Source of the DNA: Hofstenia miamia
Lineage: Eukaryota; Xenacoelomorpha; Acoela
DNA length: 64,000 nt
Reading direction: 5' to 3'
Assembly (NCBI GenBank): GCA_004352715.1
Contig: SCFE01000098.1
Coordinates: forward strand, 1,443,473-1,507,472
Part shown: positions 23,801-36,260 of the stretch, in pieces
How the letters are laid out: each line of letters begins with the position of its first letter
Position numbering within the stretch: position 1 is the stretch's first letter
Notes under the pieces: generated by a model
The model's database searches: none
Told to the model about the DNA's origin: nothing
The model's input: the letters and a program-made list of their open reading frames with translations, nothing else
Made by a program: the position numbers and the translations under genes

Positions 23801-26800
23801 AATCCTATTGAGTTTCAATTTGAAACATGCAGTATCACTAGGTTGGGTAGAGGGTAGAGACTTGCATATTTTACTCGAAACATATTGGGTTTAAACGTCA
23901 AATTTTCTTTTCGGGTCAGATTCTGGCAGTAGATTCGGGTTTAGATTACATATCATGTCACTCTTTGCCTTGGGGCTGAGGTTAATAACCAGCTCCTTTA
24001 ACATGTTGAAGGAATTTTTCTCCAGGAATAAATTGCTAACTCTAAATGAAGTACTTGGCTTTTGTATGTTTGCAATTCTTCATTATAGTGTGTAAAAATA
24101 TTCTCCAATAAAATTGTTCGTTAATTTAGTTATTGATATTGATTAAGAAATTTAAAAAAGTAATTGACTTCTTGAGAATTTCAGCAACTTTTATTAAATG
24201 TCAAATTTAGATTCAAAGCAGTTTTGCGGGAAATTACGGAGTTTAATTGCAGTTGAGAGATGTAGGTTAAAAAGGAATTGGGCCGAAGTGTTGATGACAT
24301 TTTAATAGTCTTAAATTTGATTGGTTGCGATAAATCTGCTATCACAATTTGGCTGGATGCATTGTAGCATTATCGTAAATTTATCTGCCAATAGAAATTA
24401 ATTAAAATTTATAATGTCTCAAACTTGTGATTGACGTTAAAATACTCGTTGAATTCTCGAAATTCAGTTAATAGCTATATATGTAAGCGAGGCCACGAAC
24501 GCCTATTCCTAAGTTCAGGTAAATTCGATATACCATTTTCTTTAAATAGATCCGTGTCAAAAAATTTAATCACTTGAAAAATATTTTAGGAAATTTTATA
24601 CACTAATTTCTTCAATACAATACATATAGAGACCAATTTTTTGGAACATGAAAAAAACTAGGACAAATATAAGATGAGATGTACAAAAAATCTCTAAGGA
24701 TTACTAAGTGTACCTATCGCATCATACTGCATGCAATTTTTCAGGCTAACTCGTAATCCATTGAAATCTATCCAATACTTTTTTTAGTGCAAGATAATTT
24801 GTAATGGGAAATATTTTGATTGCCAATATGTATCATTTACCACATTTGGGATTATCATTTAGCAAAATAAATTGTTTATAATATTTGACGTGGATTGCGG
24901 GTACTCATCGCGTAAATGTAACCGCAAAATCGTGATTCAGGGCGTGGGTTGAGGAGAAGTGCAACATTTTATCCAATCTTCATTTTCACTTAGTCAAAAA
25001 GTAGAATTGCCAGTATCTCAAAATTATAACTGACAAAATATTATTCTCCTGATATGTTTTTAGGAAGGCAAATAAAACCAAATAATTATGCCCATCACAA
25101 TTATTTCAACAACAACTTGTAGTTTTATCAAATTCTACATTAGCTGTTCGTAGAACAGAAGCATTTGCGATTCAAATTATTTGTCATATCTATTTACATG
25201 TAGTCACAATTCTTGTTTTCTTCCTGAAGCATATATCTGGGTCTATATACGACATAGATCTCTGCATAGAAAGGAAAGGAAATATTGGAAATGCTAATAT
25301 CATAGGCATTTCTTAAATACACAAGATTTGTATGAAGAAGTTCGCATTGTTTCTCTACACGCGAATCGAATAAATTATCTCTACAACTGCAAACTTTCAA
25401 AAAACATGAGCATAAAGTTTAAAATTAGGTTTTTACGTATTTTTTAATAGAGATTTACACATTTAATTTCTTTGTTTTTTCTTTTACCTTACTAGAAATA
25501 AATTGCCTAATGTTTTTGAAGGAACATCAGTATGCTATTAATAAATGACTATGTGATTATCACAGTGATAACCAATTTGAACTTCCGTTTAAAATATGTT
25601 CAAACTTTAGGTTAAATACAACTTGTAAACTGAGTTTATATTAATGTGGCAATGATTTTTATTTTTTAGCCTCAATTCACACTATTAGCGTCTAATTACG
25701 TCAGTAACTGGCAAATTTTCAAAATTTGCGTATGTGGTCCAATATATTCCTGATATTTTGCAATTTCCTGCCAATTTCAAAAGGGCCTTTTCCACCGCCA
25801 AATTTCTATCGAAAAATCCCCGAAATCGCATCTCCATGAAAATAATTCGCGATCTGCCTGAGTATAAGTTCTTAAACGGCCCTAACTTCAAACGACGTTT
25901 AAATGAAATTTTGTATCTTCAAACTACAGTTCAAATAAATATATTCAGTTTAAAGTTTCTCCTAAAGTTTTTATAGGTTAAACTGGTCATTACTGGATTA
26001 CCATGTTTTATGTCTGATGGATCATGATAAATTCAATCAATCCCTCACATTGAGTTTAGAAGAAAAGAAGTGTAATATTTCGCAATTGTTAGATCATAGA
26101 AGCAGTTAATTAGTTGGCATTATCAATACTTAAGATCGAAGAAACGAAATTCTTGCCCACATATTTTATCACATTGTACTTTAAATTTTTGTAGCTATTA
26201 CCTTTCTTAATATTGAATGAGGAGAGAACCGGTAGTCAGACCTGTGTTATTTTGTGAGACAACCCACAATCAATAAGTACTCAGATCTTTGTAATTACAT
26301 CTTTAAATATTCAGTGTCATCACCCAATTAACTATCGATCAGCTTAGTAAAACCGTTTTTATCGATCAGCGGCCGGGGATGAATTCTTATGTAAATTGTC
26401 TTTCGCCGTTATAATCCAGCTGTTCGCATGACTTTTATTTAGCTGAGATTTTCAAGCGTTCTTCTGCCTCACACCAAATTCAAACTCAAATCGATTTTTT
26501 ACACGAAATTGCTACAGATGTCTGAAATCCCGTTAATAATTTATCGTCTGTTTTATCATAAGTCCAACATATCGAGTAAATAATGAATGCATCCATCACT
26601 TACTACATTATGGATGCTAATTTGCGTGTTTTCATCTTATTTGTTTTGCTAAACAATTGCTTTTTAAACAAAACAATTTAAACTTTAAACAAAAAAATAT
26701 TATTTAATGAACAGATTTGGCACCAAAAGTATATTCGACAATACTTATTCTTTAGACGAAACTCTCCTCCCAGTTTTCCTTTTGAAATTTTAATTAATCT

Positions 26801-28232
26801 TTTAAATGCTTTGATGTAAGTGACAGATAGAAACTGTGAAATTTGTGGTCTCAATATAAATTAATTGGTGATTTTTAGCACCGAAAGCAGCATCTCAGAT
26901 GTCAGGTGTTTTCATTTAGCTGGCTGACCCAAACAACTTATATCTGCATGGAGAAGCATAGATCTAAATATAATACTTTAATTCCATTATTTCTTTAAAT
27001 GCTTCATAACAACTCACAACATAGAAACTAATATTTTTTTCAATAAATTCACAACTTCTGAATTTAGCTGATGGGTACTTTATAGGAAATAATTTTAAAG
27101 ATGAAATTTTTTTCTAGGCTGTTGTAAGTTCAAAAATAATTAACTCGAAATAATTCATTCCGTTTAAAAAGCAATTTTATCAAAGCTAAATATCTTTATA
27201 TGATGTGTGTTTTTAATTCGGACGGACAGTACCAAGGCCCACTAAGAACCAATTTTTAACAACAATTAAGCGTTGTTCATATGTACATGCATTCATGTAT
27301 TTTCATTGGTTAAGAAATTGTTAAAATTGTTCTGGTGAGAATTATGACCTATTGATGGAATACCTTTCTTTGACATTATGCATTTTTGGCTTCAGCTTCT
27401 ACTGAAAAAAGTATTGTAAGTTATTCATAGCTTTTAAGTGCTTCTACCAAATTAATTAACCTATTGAATATTTTAAAAAATCAATTGCCAAATATTTAAG
27501 ATTTACTTAAATCTTGCTGAAGTATATAGTCAATTCCCGATTCCAGAAGCATTATCATCCTGTCTAGTAAATTTATATAGTATTGGCTGTGGAATGTACT
27601 GCATAATTTGATGACCCAAAAATATGTAATGCTTCCACAACCCAATTCACCATTTTATGCCTATCGAAGGCTTAACATTAACCTTATTTCAAACTAGTTG
27701 ATTAACAATTGTTGACAGAAATACTTCGAACTTATTCTAAAATTTCTATTCAGTTATACAGCTTATTTTAGATAACATCAAGGGAATGTGCTAAATTTGC
27801 CAAGGGCTGGTTTTACAGTTGGCTAAATTTAACTTTTCTTTTCGAAGAAAATTTTATTTTTTATGACAACTTCATAAAAATATCTTTTAAACGAAAAAAT
27901 TAAAATTATAGAATAATTTTTGAAACAACATGGTTATCCATATTTAAGCAAATAATGGGCTAGTGTTGCCTTACCACAAATATAACAAAGTTTAGTTGGA
28001 TCAGTCTTGCATTTCCAATTCATACTAAAACAAAGAACTAAACTTAGTGACTCTCACTAACAAAGAACTAAACTTATTAAAAATAACAATATGAGGATAA
28101 TTTAGACTAAAATTAATATATGTAATTGATACAGTCCCTAATGAAATAAAGTTTGAATAGCATTCAAACTGGAACTGACTGGAAAATATGAATATCATTT
28201 TCAAACTCAGTCTGTGCGGATTTTGTTAGAAC

Positions 28233-28499
28233 CAGAGATGGAAATGGGCCGGGCTGTTCATGGGCTAAAATGGGTTTGATTTTTTTTGTTAAAAATATAA
28301 GCATTTTTCCTCCTTAAAGCATATTAATACCAATCTATAACAAAGAAGTGAATCAGGAAGTTCTAATTTGGATTGAAATTTGCCGTACCTCTATTTTTTG
28401 TAAGATAGTCATTTTTAGATATGGGCTCAAGATTAGCTGAAAATTTAAAATAAATGGGTTGGTAACTTCTTAAAATTACTCAGCCCATTTCCATCTCTG
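28233..28499. mobile_element. hAT-type MITE (267 bp)
   Basis: Terminal inverted repeats CAGAGATGGAAATGGGC on the left and GCCCATTTCCATCTCTG on the right, flanked by a perfect 8-bp direct repeat GTTAGAAC (28225-28232 and 28500-28507). CAG-type ends and 8-bp duplication fit hAT. No coding capacity, so it must be moved by a transposase elsewhere. Confidence 0.9.
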
Positions 28500-28507
28500 G
28501 TTAGAAC

Positions 28508-29274
28508 TGCAGGAAAAACCTCGACCTCTTGAGAAAAAAATTTAAATGCAGACCAGTGAATTGGAAACACAGAGTAGCCAAAGTTATATCGTATTTTATG
28601 AAACCTATTCCAAAGTATTTCAAGTTATGTTAAGAATTTAATAACCTTGCTGACTCCATCTCTTTATTATTTCTGTTTACTCAAGTGTAGTTGTCTTATT
28701 CATCCTTATATTTTCAATGCTGTATAAGAATAACAAAGAGAAATATATTAATAATTGTTGCTATGCAAACTGTTTGCGCAAATGGCAATAATGAGTGGAT
28801 ATATAGGAAAGTAAATAACCGCAGGCAAAGCAAAAGATTGCAAATCAGTTATTTATGTAGAAAAATAAACAGGGCAAACTGTCAACGGATGAGTATTTGT
28901 AAGGAATATTTACATTCCCTGAATATCCTTTATTTTTATTCGGTAGATAAATTCATAAAATAAAGAGATTTCAGAATACCATTATTTATTAAAACACTTT
29001 GCAACAATTCTGTCATTTTTGGTGGCTGCCGTTTTTGTATGGATTCCTTATTTAAATAAACTAAGTATAATACAATCATTCTGAATTTTTCTCTTTTAAT
29101 CACTATTACGCCTTGAATTAACGACCGTCCTTTATAATTGAATTTTATGAATTAGTAATTCATATTTAACTTACGCATAATTCAATACTCGTTACTGATT
29201 GAGCAGATTTCTTCAATTGCAAGTTTACTATTGAAGCATTCAAAGAACAGTCAACAATGAAATTTATTCACTTA

Positions 29275-29276
<2 letters not shown>
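28508..29276. other. No gene seen
   Basis: A short open frame at 28691-28963 lacks an ATG at its head and any family resemblance. Nothing else noted. Confidence 0.4.
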
Positions 29277-29319
<43 letters not shown>

Positions 29320-30419
29320 GAAGCAAATTGACATAATAAATTATTGTACTTTTTACTATTTTTCACTCTTTGCTCATGCTATAGTGGGAGGATCNNNNNN
29401 NNNNNNNNNNNNNNNNNNNNNNNNNNNNNNNNNNNNNNNNNNNNNNNNNNNNNNNNNNNNNNNNNNNNNNNNNNNNNNNNNNNNNNNNNNNNNNNNNNNN
29501 NNNNNNNNNNNNNNNNNNNNNNNNNNNNNNNNNNNNNNNNNNNNNNNNNNNNNNNNNNNNNNNNNNNNNNNNNNNNNNNNNNNNNNNNNNNNNNNNNNNN
29601 NNNNNNNNNNNNNNNNNNNNNNNNNNNNNNNNNNNNNNNNNNNNNNNNNNNNNNNNNNNNNNNNNNNNNNNNNNNNNNNNNNNNNNNNNNNNNNNNNNNN
29701 NNNNNNNNNNNNNNNNNNNNNNNNNNNNNNNNNNNNNNNNNNNNNNNNNNNNNNNNNNNNNNNNNNNNNNNNNNNNNNNNNNNNNNNNNNNNNNNNNNNN
29801 NNNNNNNNNNNNNNNNNNNNNNNNNNNNNNNNNNNNNNNNNNNNNNNNNNNNNNNNNNNNNNNNNNNNNNNNNNNNNNNNNNNNNNNNNNNNNNNNNNNN
29901 NNNNNNNNNNNNNNNNNNNNNNNNNNNNNNNNNNNNNNNNNNNNNNNNNNNNNNNNNNNNNNNNNNNNNNNNNNNNNNNNNNNNNNNNNNNNNNNNNNNN
30001 NNNNNNNNNNNNNNNNNNNNNNNNNNNNNNNNNNNNNNNNNNNNNNNNNNNNNNNNNNNNNNNNNNNNNNNNNNNNNNNNNNNNNNNNNNNNNNNNNNNN
30101 NNNNNNNNNNNNNNNNNNNNNNNNNNNNNNNNNNNNNNNNNNNNNNNNNNNNNNNNNNNNNNNNNNNNNNNNNNNNNNNNNNNNNNNNNNNNNNNNNNNN
30201 NNNNNNNNNNNNNNNNNNNNNNNNNNNNNNNNNNNNNNNNNNNNNNNNNNNNNNNNNNNNNNNNNNNNNNNNNNNNNNNNNNNNNNNNNNNNNNNNNNNN
30301 NNNNNNNNNNNNNNNNNNNNNNNNNNNNNNNNNNNNNNNNNNNNNNNNNNNNNNNNNNNNNNNNNNNNNNNNNNNNNNNNNNNNNNNNNNNNNNTATATA
30401 TATATATATATATATATAT
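29277..30419. repeat. (TA)n microsatellites around a 1000-N gap
   Basis: TA tract at 29277-29316, 78 bp of unique sequence, N at 29395-30394 (exactly 1000), then a TA tract at 30395-30419. Frames spanning the N are meaningless. Confidence 0.95.
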
Positions 30420-30817
30420 GCAGAATAATATCGAATTATTTATAAAGTGTATGGATATAGCGATATGGAAACTATGAAAACTAGAGACTCTTTGCGTGCT
30501 GGTTTTCAACAAATATATAGCACCCAACCTGTGAGCTCCAAGTAGTAGTATCTAAAATATTATTGAGAAATCCAGTAAGAAAGAAAACTTCACGCATATT
30601 TTTGTAAATATGTAAAATGACAGAATGAAAATTTATACTAAAAACGATATATATACCCAGCGTTCTTTCACGTATGCAAGCATACATTTGACAGTTAATT
30701 ACTGCATACATAAAGCCATCACCTATCATGTAACAAGCCGTATCTTGTTTATGCAAAGAAATTGGTTATTCTTGGGTATACGTTTCATTTTTCTTACTTG
30801 CTGAATATTTAGAAAAA

Positions 30818-30819
<2 letters not shown>

Positions 30820-30848
<29 letters not shown>
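30820..30848. repeat. (TA)n microsatellite
   Basis: About fourteen TA units. Confidence 0.9.
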
Positions 30849-33800
30849 GGCCAATCATTCACAGATAAAGCTTTCATAAAAAGTTTACAACAATCTTTAA
30901 TTCTACTATAGATATTTTACTTTTTCAAAGTATAAAACAATTGCAAACTTCAACAGTTTATTATTCAAAAACAGTGACCAATGAAATTATCAGAGGGCAT
31001 TAAAAAGTTTAAAAAGATTTTCTTGCTAATAGCTAACCTTTCAGAAAGTCAACTTTTACATCTATATAAAGCTTCATAAAATATATAAAATGCAAAGTAA
31101 TAAAAGTAAAAATAAAAGAGTATTTTGTGATGAAATAGGTAGTTGTCCATTACTTATTATTTCAAGAACTTTACATAAATTAATAGTATCAAAATTGGAA
31201 ATTTGATAATTATCCAATATATGTCAATGTTCTTGGTGATTAAAAACGTTTTGTTTTATCATGTCAGTTGAGGATTTGGCTAGGCCGGACTGCCTCACAT
31301 TTACTTAAGTGAGAAATTAACCCTTTTAAAATTGATAGCTTGTTGAAACGAAATGGGAATGTGTTGATTGCCTCCTCAAGTGGTTGGCTTCGAGAACGGA
31401 TGGTAATTCCTGAAACATCTTAAGGAGAAATAATGCATTTTGAAAGTAAGAGAAGAAAGTTACTTAATAACCATGCCAGAAATGTTTGTCATTTTGTTTG
31501 ATGGTAGAAAATACATTTTTCATTGCTAGAAGAATGTTTTTATATTTTCTATTCTCTTACTTACAATAATAAATCCATTTCTTTTAAAAGATCCAAATAC
31601 AAACCCTCAACTACTTTTGATTTTAAGAGAATTATTATAATACTTTATTGCAGTTATTAGATGCCTTTCATCATCTTGTTTAAGAAATAGAGAATGATAA
31701 TATCTATTTATATAAAGGAATACGAGTTTGCATTTTTCATTCAATATTGGCACTTGTAACATCAAAATTGCGATTGAACTATTATCCAGAAATACGCATT
31801 AAGGAGATATATCGTATTCTGCTCTTGTATTACGCAAGTGTATTTTAAAAGTATAAAGATTAAGTGCATTTTATACTGTTTAATGCTAGTTATTCTTTTT
31901 TCTAAATATTTTAATAAAAATTGTTGTGTAATTAATGAATAGTCTTTTGAATATAGCATTTAAGGGAAGGGCAGTTGTGCGTGAAAGTGATTAAATGAAC
32001 AACTTATTACGACTATAACCTCTTCAAAGTTAGTTCTAGCGTTAACAATCTCAAGAAGTAGACTTTTACATTGAGCTTTGTTACAAAATCAAATAGAAAC
32101 ATGAAAATAATTTCTTTGTAAAAATCAATTGCTTTATCTGATTATGGAAACAATGCTAAACTTAAAAATTGAGCTTAACTTTTTGAATGATCAGGTATCA
32201 TTTATAACTAAGAGCAAGCACTCAGCTTAACTGCAAAATTTTTCTCTACTAAATTTTCAAAAAAACTTCTAGTTTCTTCATTTGAACTATAGATTTAAAT
32301 CAATGCAAATTGCGTTGTAAAAAAGTATTAAATTTAAAAAATTATTGACAATGCATGTAAAAAAAAATTTGCTGCTTACGAACAAATAAAATGATGAATT
32401 TATTGAAAACTGATAAAAATTGATTTTTCTCTCTTTCTCGACTACGCACGATATCTGCTTAAAATATCTAAAGATTTTTCTTATGCAAATAAAATCTTAG
32501 GATTTTTGCAAATAAACTCAGTTACAAAATAATCGAAAAACAGAAATGTCTGTTTTGATGAGAAATATTTCAGCAAATATATTTTCCACCAAGCAGAATA
32601 TGAATTATTGGACAAGCGAAATACTGTTATTAGTTGTTTTACAAATCTGGTAGTAACACTTCAAAATTTCATTGATTGGTTTTGCAAAAAAAAGTTTACA
32701 TTAAAAACTCGTTTTTCAAAAATAGCCAACATTTTTTCTGCAAATATGAACCTAGGGAATTATTGGAAGATGTAAATCAATGATTCTGTACAAAAACCAT
32801 TAAATTTTTTTAGCAGTTTCAGAAATAAAATGCAAACCAATTTTTTTTAAAAGATCATCACTAAATCATGCAAACGTTTTTTGAGATTATTTACAATGAT
32901 ATGCATCATATGCGAATCAGAGAAGTGCAATGGAAAAATATTTCAACTAAAAATGATTTTAAATTGCACTTGACTTCAAAAGGCTATCAGCTAATTTTAA
33001 AACACTAAATTATTGTCTTAGTCACAAGAATTAAAGTTTACTTAATGAGGTGAGTGGCTGACAGTAAAGGCATTGGAGTAGTGCCGATAAAAAAGCATGA
33101 GATGTTAAAAGAGCAAGCGGTTTAGAGTTATTTTAAAGGAAGGTTAACAGGCAATCGTGGCCTGGTTTACTTCCAACGACTCTCTTCAAGGAACAAAGAA
33201 ATCTAGAAAGAAATGATACATTTAAAATAAAGAGTTTTCTTTTCTACAACCTTGATAAACGAATTTAATGATAATTTTAATACTACATTTAAAGAATGAT
33301 ATTTTGGTAATGATAAGATACCGTTTTTCACAAAGAATACATGTTTCTATCATTGATTTTAAATGGCGCCATAAGTCAAAAGAGGGCCTCGGTTAAAATG
33401 ATAAATAAATCAAACAGGTAGTGGCGCCAGTCTGGCTGGTCAGAACGGCCATCTCAGCTGAAAATGTTAAGCTCAAGTGCCTCAAGTATACTTGACGAAA
33501 AATAGTGAGGCAATTTGCACGACTTGTAATCACTCGAAATATAAATGATAGAGTGATTCGAATCAGTTGATCAAACAGCTATTAAATAGATGTTTATTCA
33601 ACGGCGCCAAAGCGACGACGAATAAGTCAATGTTTCTACAACGCACCCTTCCACCTTAAAATAATGGATCCTTCGCCAATTAACAATGCCCTCAAAATAA
33701 TTATCACATTCACAAAAAAACTCTTTTAATAACACTTTTCAGACATTCAGGAAGGAAAATCTAATCTACACTAAAATATCATGGTTAACGCGCCAAAACT

Positions 33801-34027
33801 CCCATTTAAATTCCATCTACCAAATTTTAAAAATTCCTTGCGGAACTGGTTTTTGGCGCATTAGGACAACAAATACACCGCACCAGGCGGACTACATTCC
33901 AACAAATTATGTCAAATTACTGCAACGAAATGCACATGGTACATTTTAAGAGTTTTACGAGGAACACCAGTCCATTGGTGATTTGACTGCAGAATAAAAA
34001 CATTAAGCATTGCACAGAATCCATGGG
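30849..34027. other. Downstream flank of the homeobox gene; no gene seen
   Basis: AT-rich with two less AT-rich patches, 31260-31400 and 33030-33660, that contain clustered motifs listed separately. The distal 3' UTR of the minus-strand homeobox gene should lie here; the first AATAAA on that strand is near 33590. Confidence 0.4.
33360..33660. promoter_or_regulatory. Possible cis-regulatory patch 3' of the homeobox gene
   Basis: Three GGCGCC hexamers (about 33364, 33424 and 33603), CAGCTG E-box (33456), and CTCAAGTG and CTCAAGTA (33472, 33480), which resemble NK2-type homeodomain sites, within 300 bp of less AT-rich DNA. Enhancer function is inference only. Confidence 0.25.
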
Positions 34028-34312
34028 CTATGTACATATATTAAGAGGGAGGGAGAAATGTTTTCTTGGTGAGTACAGGTGAGATGTTGCTGTGTAAGGG
34101 TTCTGAAAGTTGTACAACTGTGAACGAGCGGGAGCAATGACAGAAGGTAGTCCGTCACCAAGAATAGACGGAAGCAAATCGCTGTTCGCAGACAGCACAT
34201 GGTGAAGAGTGGCGTTGCCGTAAACGGAGTAAATTGCAGTGAGATGAGCGTTTTGAATATCTTGCTGCTGCCGCTTATGCTTCATTCTTCTGTTTTGAAA
34301 CCAAGTTTTGAC
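34028..34312 (-). CDS. bsx: bsx-like exon 3 (recognition helix and tail)
   Basis: Acceptor TGCTTTAG before GTCAAAACTTGG; 94 codons and TAG. Holds the DNA-recognition helix and a Tyr/Ser/His-rich tail. Confidence 0.88.
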   Translation of the reverse strand, partial: VKTWFQNRRMKHKRQQQDIQNAHLTAIYSVYGNATLHHVLSANSDLLPSILGDGLPSVIAPARSQLYNFQNPYTATSHLYSPRKHFSLPLNICT

Positions 34313-36067
34313 CTAAAGCATTTAGTCAGCATTTTAAATTACATTGATAAGCCTAAGCACCGGTGTCCACACGGAAAGTTGGCAAACAAACCTTTTAAAC
34401 GGATTAATGTTTGTTCTGGAAGGCGAAATATTTTTGAGATTTTAGTACTTCATGATTATTTTGGAAAATTCTTTAATAAATAATGATAAACATTTAAAAA
34501 TTTACTTTATAATGTCATACAAATTGTGAAAATTGATGTTGTAACTATTATTTTGAACTTCTAGGAATTAAATTTATATTGGTACTTGATTGAAAAAATT
34601 ATTTTGAATGGTTGTATCTAATAAATTACTTTTGCCAAAAAAACTAAGTTCATCTAGATAATTAGTTAATTTCTTTACAAATTGATTATAAGAACAAATA
34701 AAATTTAAGTACATATGTATACAATTCTAGAATCTAGCATAATTTTACATAATTTAAGAGCCTTGTTATGCAGTTGAACTATCAGCTTTCGATTGAAATG
34801 TGCCACATTTTTCTGTTAAATCGATGTGATTTCAAATTGGAAACAATATTTTAAAAATATAGGGTTTTGCTCAACGTATTTTTTGAAACGTAAATATTAT
34901 CTTGTAATTACTAGTAAACTACAAAAAGTAAACCATCTGCTATTCAATGTCGCATTCACAAATCTGCAAGTGAAAATATAATTTATATGATGAAATATTT
35001 TTAAGACATTAAATCTGAATTAAAAGTGTTAAGTAAATGTTTCAGTAGAATCTTAATCAATATTTAAAAATATTAACTTAAATATAAATATGATTTATAT
35101 CCTCACACATCATAGCCAAAAAGTGAGGTCGAGCATAAAAGTCATTCATTCATAAGAATTACCTGTGTATCCGAAAGTTTGAGAGAATCTGAGAAGTCAC
35201 TTCTTTCTGAAGCAGTGAGATATTTCTGAATTTGAAACCGCTTTTCTAGTTCGAAAACCTGTTCGGGTGTGAATGCAGTACGTTGCTTCTTTTTGCGAAG
35301 TTTGTCTGAACAGTTATCGTCCTCAAGACTTGTAATTTCATTAACTTCAACATCTGATTCTACATCTGTTTCTAAACCAGAATCTAAATTTTTCAATAAC
35401 AAAATAAATGCGAATGATGCCATTTCAAAATTATCATAATACTGGATTGAAGATGCTACTCTAAGTTTGCGCATAAATAAAACTATATTCTTTAAAAAAA
35501 CTTTAAACAAATGAAATAATATTTGCTCATTGCAAAGCCTTATGTATTAAATAATCCATTTGGAAAATTAAAAGTACTTTAGTAGTGAAAAGTTTATTTC
35601 TGTTGTAAAAATATTTCAAACTTCAGCAGTAACTTTTTTATAGTTTTTCTGTAATATTTTATTATGAATTTTTGAACTTTAAAAAACATCCATACATAAA
35701 AATTATAAGTATTTAAAACTTTAGTTAATCTAACTATAGTTCTAAATAAGTCTTCAAGCGTTTACGCAAAAAATAATTCAGAAAATATTTAATTTTTGGG
35801 AATACATAATTCCCATTCATGAAAATACAAATTGAATAAATATGTATTCTACACTATTTAGTTGATTTTTAAAATAGATTGTAATATCTAATTAAATATG
35901 GGGAATTTTTAGTACATGTGAAATATAAAAAAAATACCTGGACTAATTGAAGAGCAAGTTTCCATTGTGGAAATGTAGAGAGGTTTTTCATTTGGATTTT
36001 CAGATATGTCAGTGGATAACTCTCGCTTCATTTCAAGCAAATCACGCATTAGAAAAGATTTTGGCAT
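34028..36067 (-). CDS. bsx: Brain-specific homeobox (BSH/BSX)-like transcription factor, three exons
   Basis: Exons 36067-35938, 35383-35163 and 34312-34028 join (phases 1 and 0, GT-AG throughout) into a complete 211-residue protein. The N-terminus MPKSFLMRDLLEMKR resembles a repressor-type eh1 motif. An acidic linker leads to a homeodomain at residues about 74-133: QRTAFTPEQVFELEKRFQIQ in helix 1, KYLTASERSDF in helix 2, and VKTWFQNRRMKHKRQQQ in helix 3 with W48, F49, N51 and R53 intact. LEKRFxIQxYLxxxER plus RMKHK is typical of BSH/BSX among ANTP-class proteins. The intron between homeodomain positions 44 and 45 is a known site in the class. BSX factors act in the nucleus in neural cell fate; that role here is inferred from the family. 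Confidence 0.88.
35163..35383 (-). CDS. bsx: bsx-like exon 2 (acidic linker, homeodomain helices 1-2)
   Basis: Acceptor AAAATTTAG at 35384 and donor CAG|GTAATT at 35162. Begins in phase 1 and ends in phase 0 with LKLSDTQ. Confidence 0.88.
35938..36067 (-). CDS. bsx: bsx-like exon 1 (start, eh1-like motif)
   Basis: ATG at 36067; 43 codons plus one base to the donor CCAG|GTATTT. The next exon completes the split Asp codon exactly, which supports both the start exon and the splice sites. Confidence 0.8.
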
Positions 36068-36099
36068 TGCGGACTGGAGGATTAAGTAGGATGTAACTA

Positions 36100-36260
36100 A
36101 CAGTTGAAATTAAACCAAATCAAACCCAAAATTTTTAATTGTGTAATACTAATTGCAAGAATAAACTTTGTTAACATCATCCAATCCGAACAACGCGCTA
36201 GAGGCGCTTCAACCAATCAGATTAAAAGTCAATCATTACTGCCAATTTGTCAAGAACTCT
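36100..36260 (-). promoter_or_regulatory. Possible proximal promoter of the bsx-like gene
   Basis: Within 200 bp of the ATG there are two CCAAT boxes on the plus strand (36181 and 36212) and a GC-richer GCGCTAGAGGCGC patch. No clear TATA box. Confidence 0.3.

Larger units (their letters stand above)
19036..28224. other. Gene-poor region; 3' UTR then intergenic
   Basis: The first part must hold the 3' UTR of the preceding gene. Beyond it I find only short chance frames, a (TA)n tract at 19707-19727, and two less AT-rich patches (20740-20880 and 25690-25930) described under findings. No RNA gene recognised. Confidence 0.5.

Noticed and set aside
34199-34483. 94-codon plus-strand frame
   Set aside because: It is antisense to exon 3 of the homeobox gene, whose minus-strand reading is far better supported.
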